Positions 26,941 to 36,941 of a DNA stretch of 64,000 bases are shown one piece after another. The translations under genes and the position numbers were made by a program. A model generated the notes under the pieces. That model was not told the DNA's origin. It saw only the letters and a list, made by a program, of their open reading frames with translations, and made no database searches. Origin of the DNA: DRPN01 sp964599235 (GTDB lineage Bacteria; Bacteroidota; Bacteroidia; Bacteroidales; VadinHA17). The stretch covers positions 7,901 through 71,900 of the forward strand of contig CAZRDX010000010.1 of assembly GCA_964599235.1 (NCBI GenBank). Direction: 5' to 3'. Numbering within the stretch: the stretch's first letter is position 1; every line of letters begins with the position of its first letter.

Positions 26941-28502
26941 AAAGAATAAGGAATATTTTGATAGTGTTCGGGATGACCCTGGTGCTGGGTGCCTGTGAGG
27001 AGCCAGACCGGCATGTGCAGTTCGAAGATGCCCAGCAATACTCCATTTATACCTACCTGATGGAGCACCAGGATATCTTTTCCAGTTTTATTGCCATCCT
27101 GGAGCAGGGGGGATTGGACAAAACGTTGAGTGCATACAATCCCGACGGCCCGAACTATACCTTGTTCCTACCGGACAACGAGGCCCTCGATCGTTTCATT
27201 CAGGAGAGTGATATGTTCAACTCGCTCGACGATATTCTTGAGAATGTTACCTATTGTGAGGAGTTCAGCCGCTATCATGTGCTGAATATGGCAGTCCATA
27301 CCCAGGATTTTCCTTTCGGTGCCTTCCCGGAGCCTACCCTCTCAGGAGACTATCTCACCGTCAGTTTCATCATTGAACAGGATACTTCTTATTACAAGAT
27401 CAACAACCAGGCTGCCGTGACCGTTCCCAATATCCGGGTCTCCAACGGTTATATCCATCAGATCGCGATCGCCCTGAAGCCGATCACCTTTACCACCTAT
27501 GAGTGGCTGGGCAGCAACGGCGTTACCACGATCTTCAAGGATGCGGTAGATCTGACCGGGAACCGGGCCCTGCTGGATTTCAATGTGAAAGAAGAGGAAG
27601 AACGTCAGCCGGTGACCCTTCTGGTGGAGCCCGATGCCGTGTACATGGAGCACGGAATCCATAATGCGGAAGAACTGGCCGCATTCATCAGCCCCGATGA
27701 TCCGAACTATACAGACTCGACCAACCCTCTTAATGCGTTCGTACGGTACCATATTCTCACCGGAAGCATGTTCCTCAATGATTTTGAAGATCATGTCACC
27801 AACTATACCACCTACTCGGAGGTGCCACTGAACATCAACGGAAAGGGCATCGACATCATGATCAACAAAGGAAAAGAGGTTTTTGACACCCTTGTGCAGG
27901 ATGGTGATACTACCTTGCTGGATTACATCACCTTCTTCTATGATGAAAGCAATGTCCTGACCCAGAGTGGTGCGGTCCACCTTATCGATCAGGTGATGAC
28001 CGTACAGCCTCCTTCGCGTGCCGATGTGGCGTTCTCTTTCTGGGAAGAACCTCTGCTCAACAACTACCGCAAGAAAGCCGGCACTTATCTTATCGATGAT
28101 CCCTCCGCATTGTATCATATCACCTGGGAAGGGGCCGACCTGTTCTTTGTGAAGCTTTCAAGCGAGCAGAAATATGTCTGCTGGAACAACGACTATCTGC
28201 AGATCGACGGAGATTTCATCATACGTTACAGTATTCCGAAGATCGTGCAGGGAAAGTACATCGTCTACATCGGAGCGGATGCATTCAGCAAGGACAATGC
28301 CATGATCGAAGTGTACATCGACGGTAAAAAAGTGAGCAACCTGGTCGACCTGACGAAAGGGGGAAATCCCAATTATCCTTTCAGGAGAATAAAGGTGGGC
28401 GTGATCGATTTCAAAAAATATGATTCCCATGTGGTGGAGGTCCGCTCCCTGATCCCGGGACGGTTCCTGTGGGACTATGTTTATTTTGAACCTGAAAAAT
28501 AA
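26937..28502 (+). CDS. Fas1-domain lipoprotein (second)
   Basis: The 521-residue lipoprotein (lipobox LGAC, Cys20) has two Fas1-like domains. The first is at about 35-185 (YLMEHQDIFSSFIAILEQGGLDKTL...YTLFLPDNEALDRFI...SRYHVL). The second is at about 190-360 (VTLLVEPDAVY...FVRYHILTGSMFL...AVHLIDQVM). The C-terminal 150 residues form a separate beta-rich domain with W-x-x-D-Y-V-Y at the end, resembling carbohydrate-binding-like sandwiches in related proteins. Its start overlaps the SusD stop by 4 bp. Probable role: accessory surface binding protein of the adjacent SusCD complex (inference). Confidence 0.82.
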   Translation: MKRIRNILIVFGMTLVLGACEEPDRHVQFEDAQQYSIYTYLMEHQDIFSSFIAILEQGGLDKTLSAYNPDGPNYTLFLPDNEALDRFIQESDMFNSLDDILENVTYCEEFSRYHVLNMAVHTQDFPFGAFPEPTLSGDYLTVSFIIEQDTSYYKINNQAAVTVPNIRVSNGYIHQIAIALKPITFTTYEWLGSNGVTTIFKDAVDLTGNRALLDFNVKEEEERQPVTLLVEPDAVYMEHGIHNAEELAAFISPDDPNYTDSTNPLNAFVRYHILTGSMFLNDFEDHVTNYTTYSEVPLNINGKGIDIMINKGKEVFDTLVQDGDTTLLDYITFFYDESNVLTQSGAVHLIDQVMTVQPPSRADVAFSFWEEPLLNNYRKKAGTYLIDDPSALYHITWEGADLFFVKLSSEQKYVCWNNDYLQIDGDFIIRYSIPKIVQGKYIVYIGADAFSKDNAMIEVYIDGKKVSNLVDLTKGGNPNYPFRRIKVGVIDFKKYDSHVVEVRSLIPGRFLWDYVYFEPEK

Positions 28503-28511
28503 ACGGAGAAG

Positions 28512-30053
28512 ATGAGCGTGAACAAAGGTGTATATCTCTTGTTGCTGGTTTTCCTCCCCTTTGCCGGATGTCGGAAAGAGTGGAATGACCATTACGGTGA
28601 TTTTCCAGCTACCGTCGACATGAATGTCTGGAAAGCCATGCAGGAAGATGAAAGGATTTCTTCGTTTGTGGAGATCATTCAGAAGAACCATCTGGATACC
28701 TTGTTTGATACCAAGGAAATATATACAGTAGCAGCCCCTTCCAATGAAGCCATTGCCGGTTACGGAGGTGCAGGAGCTTTCGGCGATATCGTGCTGAAAT
28801 ACCATTTCTGGATCCATTTTATCAACACATCGGATATTCAGGGGAAACGGAAGGTTCAGACAATGACCAAGAAATTCGCCTTGTTCGAGAAAAAAGGGGA
28901 GGAAGTGAAGATCGATGGATGCGATGTCACTTATCAGAGCCCGCTATACAGGAACGGCAGGTATTTTGTCCTCGATAAGGTGCTGGAACCGCGGCCTAAC
29001 ATTTACGAATATTATGCCGAAGTAAACCCCGTGCTCACAAGATACATCGACAGTCAGGACACCCTGATCCTCGATAAGGAGAAAAGCCGGCCCATCGGTT
29101 TCGATGAAGAGGGGAATACCATATACGACACAGTGGCGACGCTTGAGAATAAGTTTGAATGGAAATATTTTCCGGTGAAACATGAGTTCCGGACCAAAGC
29201 TGCCACCATGGTCTTCCCCAAAGCGGAAGACTACAACCGTGCACTCACGGTCATGGCCCAGGCGATAGGAGGCAGTTACCAGGATTACCGGGACATTCCC
29301 GAGGAGTGGCAATACGACGTTCTTATGCCTTATCTGTTGTATCAAGGAGTTTTCTATGGCATGATCGAGCCTGAGGAATTTCTATGGAGTTCACCCACCG
29401 ATACGGCCAAGCTGCTGAACGTTTTGGGTGACAGTGTGGTGATCACCTACGTGCCCGTCGACAAGATGATCTGCAGCAATGGCTATGCATACAATTACGA
29501 AGATTTTGAGATCCCCGATTCCCTTTACAACGGCAACAACCGTTATGAAGGGGAATATCTGGTGCAGCAGACCGGGAGCAACCGTTTTGCTTGGTATGAG
29601 TTCGTGACGGTGGAAAGCTCCATTCCTTTGCAGCCCGCCAAAGACCTGGTCAGGGAAGCTTCCAACGATACGATCCTCCGGGTGATGTTCCCCTCAGGTT
29701 ACAACGGCACCTTTTCGATAGAGTTTGAGGGTAAACTGCTCTTCCCGCGAAAATACAGGATGATCATCAGGACCCACATGGATATCGGAGGTGTTTACAA
29801 CATTTATGTTAATGATGAACTGGTGCGTACTTTTGATTACCACGATTATGTGATCTACCGGGGGGTTCTGCCAAGTGTGGTACCAGGCAAGCGTTTCCGC
29901 CCCGACGGACGATACAACAGCTTTGATATGTGGGTGAACAGTGTTACCGAATACGGCAAACCCAGGATCAGGATCGAGTATGTCGAACCGGGAGAGGTAG
30001 CATACAACGGCCTGGTGATCGATTACATAGATTTTGTTCCTGCAGAACAGTAA
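28512..30053 (+). CDS. Fas1-like lipoprotein with C-terminal beta domain (third)
   Basis: The 513-residue lipoprotein (lipobox FAGC, Cys20) is a diverged Fas1 protein: VWKAMQEDERISSFVEIIQKNHLDTLFDTKEIYTVAAPSNEAI, then a short FGDIVLKYHFWIHFI and FVLDKVLEP. The second Fas1-like unit is degenerate. The last 150 residues form a beta-rich domain whose ending (GLVIDYIDFVPAEQ) and layout match the C-terminal domain of the preceding protein (WDYVYFEPEK), so the two probably share that module. The gene starts 9 bp after its neighbour and is followed 20 bp later by the second SusC, within the same operon. Confidence 0.75.
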   Translation: MSVNKGVYLLLLVFLPFAGCRKEWNDHYGDFPATVDMNVWKAMQEDERISSFVEIIQKNHLDTLFDTKEIYTVAAPSNEAIAGYGGAGAFGDIVLKYHFWIHFINTSDIQGKRKVQTMTKKFALFEKKGEEVKIDGCDVTYQSPLYRNGRYFVLDKVLEPRPNIYEYYAEVNPVLTRYIDSQDTLILDKEKSRPIGFDEEGNTIYDTVATLENKFEWKYFPVKHEFRTKAATMVFPKAEDYNRALTVMAQAIGGSYQDYRDIPEEWQYDVLMPYLLYQGVFYGMIEPEEFLWSSPTDTAKLLNVLGDSVVITYVPVDKMICSNGYAYNYEDFEIPDSLYNGNNRYEGEYLVQQTGSNRFAWYEFVTVESSIPLQPAKDLVREASNDTILRVMFPSGYNGTFSIEFEGKLLFPRKYRMIIRTHMDIGGVYNIYVNDELVRTFDYHDYVIYRGVLPSVVPGKRFRPDGRYNSFDMWVNSVTEYGKPRIRIEYVEPGEVAYNGLVIDYIDFVPAEQ

Positions 30054-30073
30054 AAGATAAGGAAGTGCTGAAC

Positions 30074-33000
30074 ATGGAAAAGAAGATCCCAGTCAAGATC
30101 GAAAGGACCGGCCTCCATGGCCCGGCAGGCATATTCCGGAATGTTTTCAGGGAGATGGCCGAAGGGCTGCTCCGGCCGGGCTTGATGACCATTGCAGTGT
30201 TCCTGTTGTGGGTTGGCGGGCTCGTAGCCCAGGACTCACTGGTCGTCAGGGGCGTGGTGGTCAACAGCCGTCATGAGCCCGTATCGAACGTTTCCATCGG
30301 GGTGGAAGGATCCTCCCGGATGCCCGTGGTGACGGACAGCTCAGGGGCTTTTACCCTTACCGTTCCCGATGGTGACAGCTGGCTGGTGGTGTCGCCTTCA
30401 TCAGGATACAAAAAAAGAAGGGTCTACCTCAACGGAAGAACTTCCTTGACCCTCTGGCTTACCGCTCTGGACCGTGAATCAGGCGACGATGTTCTGCAGA
30501 TCCTTTCGGTGCCTCATCCCCGAAAAGACATAGTGGCCGCCTACAGTTACCTCTCTCCTGAGAATGTCAAAGAGACTCCTGCCCTTTCCATCGATCAGTA
30601 TTTTTCCGGTCGTGTTCCTGGTCTGGAGGTGATGAACCACTCGGGAGACCCCGGGTCGGGGACTTCTCTCTTCCTGAGAGGGGTGCATAGTCTGAACGCC
30701 ACAACAGGTCCGCTTTTCATCGTGGATGGTATCCCGCTGATGACCAAGGGGGTGTTCCGTTCCCTTCTGGATGGATATGAATACAACCCGTTACTGGCCG
30801 TCAACCCTCTGGACATCTCCATGGTGACCGTGGTCAAAGACCCCGTGGTGACGGCTGCTTACGGATCCAAAGGATCGGAAGGGCTCATCATCGTTGAGAC
30901 GCTTGATCCCAGTGCCACACAAACTTCGATCGACCTGGACGTGCGCAGCGGCTATTCCCTTCAACCATCTCGCCAGATACCTCAGCTCAATGCCCTGCAA
31001 CACAAAACCCTCGTCTCTGAAGTGCTCTTCTCCTCCGGGATACCGGAAGAACAGATCAGAGAAGACTACCCCAACCTTTTCCTTGAACCGGATGATCAGC
31101 GTTTTATCGACTATCAGCACAATACCAACTGGCAGGATCTGATCTTCAGGAATGCGGCGTTCTATAATGTGAACGTCAAGGTGAAGGGAGGGGATGCGAT
31201 CGCCCGGTACGGCCTCTCCTTCGGTTACAACAGCAGCAACGGGATCATCCGGAAAACAGGTTACGACGGGTATAACCTCCGTTTTGTCAGTCTTCTCAAT
31301 GTTTTCAGATGGCTGAGGATGAATGCCAGCGTCTCACTGGCCTACAACAATGCCAGCCTTAAAGAATCGGCCCTTGTTTCCCAGACCAGTCCCATCATGA
31401 CCAGTCTTGCCAAGTCGCCCATGCTCAACCCTTACAAATACGATGATGAAGGAAGAGAACTCAACATCCTGGCAGAGGTGGACGAACTGGGGGTGAGCAA
31501 TCCCCAGGCGGTCATTGACAATTATGAGGCAGGGTACAGCAACTTCAACTTCCTCTCGACCCTCGGTTTTACGGCGGATATCAATAAATACCTGATGGCC
31601 CGGACCAACTTTGGTATCGTCTACAACCTGTTCAAGGAACATATCTTCATGCCCAACATCGGGATGGAATCGTATTACAACGACGAAGCCTACAATGTTT
31701 CCAAACTCAACAACAACAGCCTCTCCGGCTTCTACAACAACACATACCTCACTTATCACCGTGCAATTTCTCGGGATCATGTCATTTCTTCGGTCAGCGG
31801 GATGAATCTCTATACCAACAAATATGAACAAGACTGGGGGCTCACCAAGAACGCTCATCCCAATGACCAGTACAGGAACCTTCAGGACGGGGCCTCCAAT
31901 CTTCGTGAGATCGGTGGTCAGAACAGAGCATGGAACTGGATCTCCTTTTACGAATACTTCAATTACGCATATCAGGACAAGTACATGGCGTCGTTCTCGT
32001 TCTCGTTCGACGGTTCTTCCCGTGTCGGGAAATATGCCGCCAATACCTTGCGGTTGGGGGTTCCTTTCGGGGTCTTCTGGTCGATGGGGGCAGCATGGCG
32101 GCTTTCCAGTGAGGATTTTCTCAAGGACCGTTCTTCCGTCGACGATCTCAAACTTCGGCTGACGTGGGGACGTTCAGGCAATGACAACATCGGGGAGGAG
32201 AATGCCACCAATTACTACCGACCGGCCAGGTACCGGGAAACGGTCGGTCTGGTCCCTGCGGTGGTGCCCAACGACTCGCTCACCTACGAGACGGTGACCC
32301 AGCTTGATCTGGGAGCCGATCTGGCCATGTGGGGCAACCGCCTGAGGGTCTCGCTCGACCTTTACCGTTCGGTGTCGGACAACCTGTTGTTGTACGTTCC
32401 CATACCTTCCTATTTCGGTTTCAGCTTCCGGCCTGAGAATGCCGGTAAGATGCGCAACCTCGGTGTCGATCTGGGGCTGTCGTATACGCTCCTTGACCGG
32501 GGTTACCTGACCTGGGATATCTACACTACCTTCTCTTATGTGGCCAACCGGATCACCGAGATCAAAGGAGGTAAGCTCGTCACGGAAATTCCTGGTGGGG
32601 AGATCGTCAACATGCCGGGGGAAACGGCCAACAGTTTCTACGGATACATATACGAGGGTGTCTATGCCACGACAGAGGAGGCGGAGACGGCCGGCCTCGT
32701 GAATGCAAAGCTGATCCCCTACAGGGCCGGAGATGCCCGCTACCGGGATATCTCAGGTCCGGACGGCATGCCCGATGGAGTCATCAACGAATACGACAAG
32801 ACCATCATCGGTTCCGCCCTTCCTGAATTCTTTGGAGGCCTTGGCAACCGGGTCCGGTACCATCGCTGGAGCTTCCGTCTTTTCCTTCAGTTCGTTGGGG
32901 GACGGGATGTGTTCAACTACGTCCGTTCCAGAAATGAGAGCATGGAAGGCCTGGAGAACCAGAGCAGTCATGTGCTCAACCGTTGGCAATATGAAGGACA

Positions 33001-33310
33001 GCAAACCGATGTGCCCCGTGCCGTCTATGGCGATCTGCCCGGTAACGCCGACTTTTCCACCAGATGGATCGAGAACGGGTCCTTCCTCAGAGTGAAAGAA
33101 CTTTCGGTAAGCTATACCTTGCCGGGAGAGTTCCTTGTCTTCAAAAATGCCCGATTCTATCTCTCGGCTAACAACCTTCTTACTTTTTCCAGATATCTCG
33201 GATATGATCCGGAATTCTCCTATTCTTACCTTCCGGGTTATCAGGGGATCGATTACGGGCTGACCCCGTGCCACAGAGAGTTCGTTTTTGGATTTAAACT
33301 GGGATTCTAA
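30074..33310 (+). CDS. SusC-family TonB-dependent transporter (second of the operon)
   Basis: The 1078-residue protein is read from the ATG at 30074. Earlier in-frame starts lie inside the upstream gene. The N-terminus is unusual: about 37 residues with several basic and polar residues precede the hydrophobic core LMTIAVFLLWVGGLVAQ. A carboxypeptidase-regulatory-like domain (about 58-135) and a plug (about 150-295) with SGDPGSGTSLFLRGVHSLNATTGPLFIVDGIP follow, then the barrel ending FVFGFKLGF. The plug ends YGSKGSEGLIIVETLDPS, less canonical than the first SusC. It is paired with the SusD gene 2 bp downstream. There is no STN domain. It probably takes up a related but distinct ligand. Confidence 0.9.
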   Translation: MEKKIPVKIERTGLHGPAGIFRNVFREMAEGLLRPGLMTIAVFLLWVGGLVAQDSLVVRGVVVNSRHEPVSNVSIGVEGSSRMPVVTDSSGAFTLTVPDGDSWLVVSPSSGYKKRRVYLNGRTSLTLWLTALDRESGDDVLQILSVPHPRKDIVAAYSYLSPENVKETPALSIDQYFSGRVPGLEVMNHSGDPGSGTSLFLRGVHSLNATTGPLFIVDGIPLMTKGVFRSLLDGYEYNPLLAVNPLDISMVTVVKDPVVTAAYGSKGSEGLIIVETLDPSATQTSIDLDVRSGYSLQPSRQIPQLNALQHKTLVSEVLFSSGIPEEQIREDYPNLFLEPDDQRFIDYQHNTNWQDLIFRNAAFYNVNVKVKGGDAIARYGLSFGYNSSNGIIRKTGYDGYNLRFVSLLNVFRWLRMNASVSLAYNNASLKESALVSQTSPIMTSLAKSPMLNPYKYDDEGRELNILAEVDELGVSNPQAVIDNYEAGYSNFNFLSTLGFTADINKYLMARTNFGIVYNLFKEHIFMPNIGMESYYNDEAYNVSKLNNNSLSGFYNNTYLTYHRAISRDHVISSVSGMNLYTNKYEQDWGLTKNAHPNDQYRNLQDGASNLREIGGQNRAWNWISFYEYFNYAYQDKYMASFSFSFDGSSRVGKYAANTLRLGVPFGVFWSMGAAWRLSSEDFLKDRSSVDDLKLRLTWGRSGNDNIGEENATNYYRPARYRETVGLVPAVVPNDSLTYETVTQLDLGADLAMWGNRLRVSLDLYRSVSDNLLLYVPIPSYFGFSFRPENAGKMRNLGVDLGLSYTLLDRGYLTWDIYTTFSYVANRITEIKGGKLVTEIPGGEIVNMPGETANSFYGYIYEGVYATTEEAETAGLVNAKLIPYRAGDARYRDISGPDGMPDGVINEYDKTIIGSALPEFFGGLGNRVRYHRWSFRLFLQFVGGRDVFNYVRSRNESMEGLENQSSHVLNRWQYEGQQTDVPRAVYGDLPGNADFSTRWIENGSFLRVKELSVSYTLPGEFLVFKNARFYLSANNLLTFSRYLGYDPEFSYSYLPGYQGIDYGLTPCHREFVFGFKLGF

Positions 33311-33312
33311 GT

Positions 33313-35187
33313 ATGAACAATATGATGCGGTTCAAAAGAACACGTTCTCTCGGTATTCTCTTTGCCGGGCTGCTCATGCTGACGGCCATGAGCTCTTGTC
33401 AGAAGTTCCTGAACCCTGACCAGGAGATTGACATTACCGATGATAAACTGTTCAATGACTGGTACGAATACCGGTCGGTGGAGATGGGACTCTATGCCTT
33501 GCAGGCGCAACTGGTCGAGCAGATCATCATCCTGGGGGAACTGCGTGGCGACCTGCTGACGGTGACACCGAACGCCGACCCGGATATGGTGGAGGTGTAT
33601 AATTTCAGCATTTCCAGGGAAAACAAGTACGCATCTCCCGTCAATTTTTTCCGCCTTATTTCGGCCAGCAACAATCTGATCCGTGTACTCAAGGAACGCC
33701 ATCCTGAGGTGATGGACCCGGGAAGTCCCGTGAACAACTATGACAAACTGTATGGCGAGGCCCTCTGTATGCGCGCCTGGGCTTACTTCAACGCCGTCAG
33801 GATTTACGGGAAGGTACCTTTCATATATGAGTCGCTGACCACCATGGAGGAAGTGAACGACTATCTCAACTCCCCCGGCACTTATATCGACAGTGTTTCC
33901 ATTACTTTCGGCATTGACGGCTATGAGAACGATACGGTTTATAACGAGCCCGTTGAGCTGGAGAAGAAATACTTTGACGAGCGGCTGGTGATCGACTATT
34001 TCACCAACGAACTCGAGAAAAAAGTGAAAGCGGTGGGGGTCAACCATTACATCTACAACAACGATAAGACCTGGGAGGTCACGATCTGGAACCCATATGC
34101 CTACCATGCCCTGTTGGGTATCATGTATCTGACAGAGGGCGACCTGGCCCAGGCAGCCCGTCATTTTGAGACGATCGTCTACAACAATACCGACAACCTG
34201 CGTTACCAGCTTGACAGGACTTTTTCCTATGGTAACTGGAAAAACATCTTCACGGGGATCGACATCCGGGAACATATCCTTACCCTATGGTTCAGCAAAT
34301 CCTATCTGCAGCAGAACCGTCTGCAGGAGATCTTTGACAACCGCTCTCCCCACAAATACATGCTGAAACCAACCCTTCAGGCCGTTCTGAAATGGGAGAC
34401 GATATGGGATGATTTCACACTCCGCATCAACAACCAGTTCCCTGATGAAACCAGGCTGGAAAAGAAAGGCCGTCCTGGTGATTTTTACAGAGGCTACGGG
34501 GTGTCGTATGCCTATCTCAGGAACGATGAGATGATCCCCGACAGTATTGTGCAGAAAGCACTGTTCGTAAGGTCTGACGGTGACTTCTACCGTTCCGGAC
34601 AGATGATCGAGGGTGCGGATACGGTCGTATGGAAATACTGTATCCATAAAGGGGTCTTTGACGAGGACGCTAACTTCCCGGTATATCGGGCTGCCGGCAT
34701 CCATCTCTGGCTGGCCGAAGTGTATGTGTACTGGGCCTTTGAACAGAACGGTATTGTTCGTCCCTTTACTTCCAATGCCGTGAACATCGTCAACGACGGT
34801 TCCAATTATGCCACCTCCGCCAGCCGCCCCCAGATGGGTGTTCGCGGACGCGTGGGCTTTGGCGGTCAGTATGACGGGATCAGCGTGGGGAACATCAACT
34901 ATCTTCATGATCCTTTCTCCAACAGGATCATCGGTTATCTTGATCTGTCCGGTAATTTTGCAGCCAAACAGCGTTACCTGATGGACCAGATCCTGGACGA
35001 GAAAGCCCGTGAACTGGCTTTCGAAGGAGAGAGATTCTATGATCTGATGCGGGTGGCCAAACGCAGGAACGATCCGTCATACCTGGCTTCCCGTGTGGCA
35101 GCCAAATTCCCTCCCGGGAAAAGGGAAGAGATCTATAACTATCTCCTTGACCCCAACAACTGGTACATCCACTACTTTGACGAATGA
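33313..35187 (+). CDS. SusD/RagB-family surface lipoprotein (second pair)
   Basis: The 624-residue lipoprotein (lipobox MSSC, Cys29) is longer than usual for SusD. The N-terminal region (QKFLNPDQEIDITDDKLFNDWYEYRSVEMGLYAL), the middle segment EALCMRAWAYFNAVRIYGKVPFIYE and the C-terminal ILDEKARELAFEGERFYDLMRVAKRRNDPSYLA mark the family. About 100 extra residues in the centre (about 375-500) include a segment rich in Asp and Tyr. The C-terminus (LLDPNNWYIHYFDE) lacks the usual NPNLVQNP ending. It is the last gene of the Fas1/SusCD operon. Confidence 0.9.
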   Translation: MNNMMRFKRTRSLGILFAGLLMLTAMSSCQKFLNPDQEIDITDDKLFNDWYEYRSVEMGLYALQAQLVEQIIILGELRGDLLTVTPNADPDMVEVYNFSISRENKYASPVNFFRLISASNNLIRVLKERHPEVMDPGSPVNNYDKLYGEALCMRAWAYFNAVRIYGKVPFIYESLTTMEEVNDYLNSPGTYIDSVSITFGIDGYENDTVYNEPVELEKKYFDERLVIDYFTNELEKKVKAVGVNHYIYNNDKTWEVTIWNPYAYHALLGIMYLTEGDLAQAARHFETIVYNNTDNLRYQLDRTFSYGNWKNIFTGIDIREHILTLWFSKSYLQQNRLQEIFDNRSPHKYMLKPTLQAVLKWETIWDDFTLRINNQFPDETRLEKKGRPGDFYRGYGVSYAYLRNDEMIPDSIVQKALFVRSDGDFYRSGQMIEGADTVVWKYCIHKGVFDEDANFPVYRAAGIHLWLAEVYVYWAFEQNGIVRPFTSNAVNIVNDGSNYATSASRPQMGVRGRVGFGGQYDGISVGNINYLHDPFSNRIIGYLDLSGNFAAKQRYLMDQILDEKARELAFEGERFYDLMRVAKRRNDPSYLASRVAAKFPPGKREEIYNYLLDPNNWYIHYFDE

Positions 35188-35812
35188 TCCACGGATCCTT
35201 TATGATCCTCCCTTTCGTCCAAAGGGGAGATCCTCTATGTGAGAAAGAGGGAAAGATCGCTGCGCTCTCCTACCTGAACCTCCCTGCAGGCCGTTCGTGC
35301 AGAGAGAGATAATGAACAGTTCCCTGCCGTTTTCATAAGGCAACGGACCTTCATGAGAACTCTCATCGTGAAGGCTAGTACAATCTTGCTTTGAAGACAA
35401 TGTCCTTTCTTGTCGATAAGAGCGGGCAGGGCTGGTCCGGACGGGTTTATTGCCGGGACCTTCTTGCAGGGTATATCAGTTGTTCAGGGAGGGGACAGGC
35501 GGTGAGACTCACTTTCGGTGGCAGGCTGCCAAGATGAGGGAAGAACCCTCTGCCGTTATGAGCGGGTGCCGGACAACCCCGAACCCTGCACCGTCCTGTT
35601 CAGTATCGGGTCGAACCCGGGGAGTCAATGCCTGCGTGGACACTCACTCACCGGATATACTTCCGAAGTGGCGTTTGCAATGAAAGGAAAAGGACGAAAA
35701 GAGAGACGCGAGGACTCCCGGAAGTTTTTACGGGGACCGATGTACGCCGAAAGATGGAAAATTGAGGAATATTTGCGAAATTTGGCCAGGAACACAGGTC
35801 GAGGGACAGATC
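35188..35812. other. 625-bp non-coding stretch between the SusCD operon and the GH20-like gene
   Basis: An imperfect hairpin (GATC..CCCTTT/AAAGGG..GATC, 35204-35232) follows the SusD stop but has no T-run. A dyad CTTCA..TGAGA/TCTCA..TGAAG lies at 35349-35373. Open frames at 35450-35683 and 35518-35973 show no recognisable protein and run into the next gene out of frame, so they are not called. No clear promoter was found. Confidence 0.35.
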
Positions 35813-36880
35813 ATGAGGAAGATCTTTTTTCTGTTAATGGCGGCAATGATGGTCGCTTCCTGTTCCCTGATGAACGAAGACCATTTCTCTTTGCCAGAGC
35901 CGGAATTCATCCGGGGGATTTCCCTCCAGGCTCCCATGAAGGATCCCGCTCGTTTTATACGGTTTATCGATGATGAGCTGGCTCCGAGGGGTGTGAACGT
36001 GCTCATCCTGCGTATCAATTATGACCTGGAATGGAGAAGCCATCCCGAGTTGAACGACCCCTGGTGGATGTTGCATCAGACAGATGCCAGAAAGATCGTT
36101 CAGGCGTGCCGTCGTAACCATATCAAACTGGTCCCGCTCATCAACTGCCTGGGGCACCAGTCATGGCAACAGTGGAAAGGCGCCTTGCTGAAGGAATATC
36201 CACAGTTCGAGGAAGACCCGATGGGGAGGGATACCCTTCCGGATTTTTACTGCCGGAGCTATTGTCCCAATTCCGGCGTGCATGAGGTGTTGTTCGATCT
36301 TCTGGATGAAGCGGTGGATGTCTTTGAGAGCAAAGATCTCCATGTGGGCATGGACGAGGTTTTTATCATTGGGTCGGATTCCTGCAAGAACGGTTGTGCC
36401 GATGTACCGCATTACAAGCTTTTTGCGGATGAAGCACGTCGTCTGCACGATCATCTGGCTTCGCGGGGGGTGCGTATGTGGATGTGGGGAGACCGGCTCA
36501 TCGACGGCCGTGCAACGGGTCTGGGCAAATGGGAGGCCAGCCTCAACGATACATGGCAATACCGGGACAGTCTGCCCAGGGATATCCTGATCTGCGATTG
36601 GCATTACACGCGGGAGACCACCACGCCGGAAATGTTCGCTGCAGAAGGTTTCGACGTGGTGAGCTGCTCCTGGCGAACACCCTACATCGCAAAAAAACAA
36701 CTGCTCAAGATGCAGCATGCCCGCACAAATGAAGATCCCTATTCTCCTCATATGAAAGGCGTGATCCATACCGTCTGGTGTTCCACCAGCGACTTCCTTG
36801 ATGCCTTCGAAGGGAAGATCGTGAGCGACGAGGTACGTGACGCCCGGCAGACATTCCTTACCCTCAGCGGAAGTTGGTGA
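35813..36880 (+). CDS. GH20-like (beta-N-acetylhexosaminidase-like) lipoprotein
   Basis: The 355-residue lipoprotein (lipobox VASC, Cys17) is a single TIM-barrel-like domain. The segment HVGMDEV holds Asp181-Glu182, matching the adjacent Asp-Glu pair of GH20 enzymes, where the Glu is the acid/base and the Asp positions the substrate acetamido group. Other GH20-like features are NHIKLVPLINCLGHQSW (about 102-118) and the tryptophan-rich strand MWMWGDRL. It lacks the N-terminal domain of classical GH20 and is shorter than most. A TTG-initiated extension upstream is rejected because the lipoprotein signal begins at ATG 35813. The GH3 gene starts 25 bp downstream. Confidence 0.75.
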   Translation: MRKIFFLLMAAMMVASCSLMNEDHFSLPEPEFIRGISLQAPMKDPARFIRFIDDELAPRGVNVLILRINYDLEWRSHPELNDPWWMLHQTDARKIVQACRRNHIKLVPLINCLGHQSWQQWKGALLKEYPQFEEDPMGRDTLPDFYCRSYCPNSGVHEVLFDLLDEAVDVFESKDLHVGMDEVFIIGSDSCKNGCADVPHYKLFADEARRLHDHLASRGVRMWMWGDRLIDGRATGLGKWEASLNDTWQYRDSLPRDILICDWHYTRETTTPEMFAAEGFDVVSCSWRTPYIAKKQLLKMQHARTNEDPYSPHMKGVIHTVWCSTSDFLDAFEGKIVSDEVRDARQTFLTLSGSW

Positions 36881-36905
36881 ACCTTTTCCTTCAAGTTGTT
36901 GTGAA

Positions 36906-36941
36906 ATGAAAATGAAAATGAAACTGAAACTGAAACTGAAA
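36906..36941 (+). repeat. Hexanucleotide tandem repeat in the GH3 signal sequence
   Basis: Three copies of ATGAAA are followed by three of CTGAAA (six NTGAAA units) at the very start of the GH3 gene. The unit keeps the frame and gives three possible start codons six bases apart. Slippage would lengthen or shorten the positively charged signal-peptide region without a frameshift. Confidence 0.85.

Noticed and set aside
35450..35973. Overlapping plus-strand ORFs of 77 and 151 codons before the GH20-like gene
   Set aside because: No recognisable protein. The longer one runs out of frame into the GH20-like gene, which has its own lipoprotein signal.
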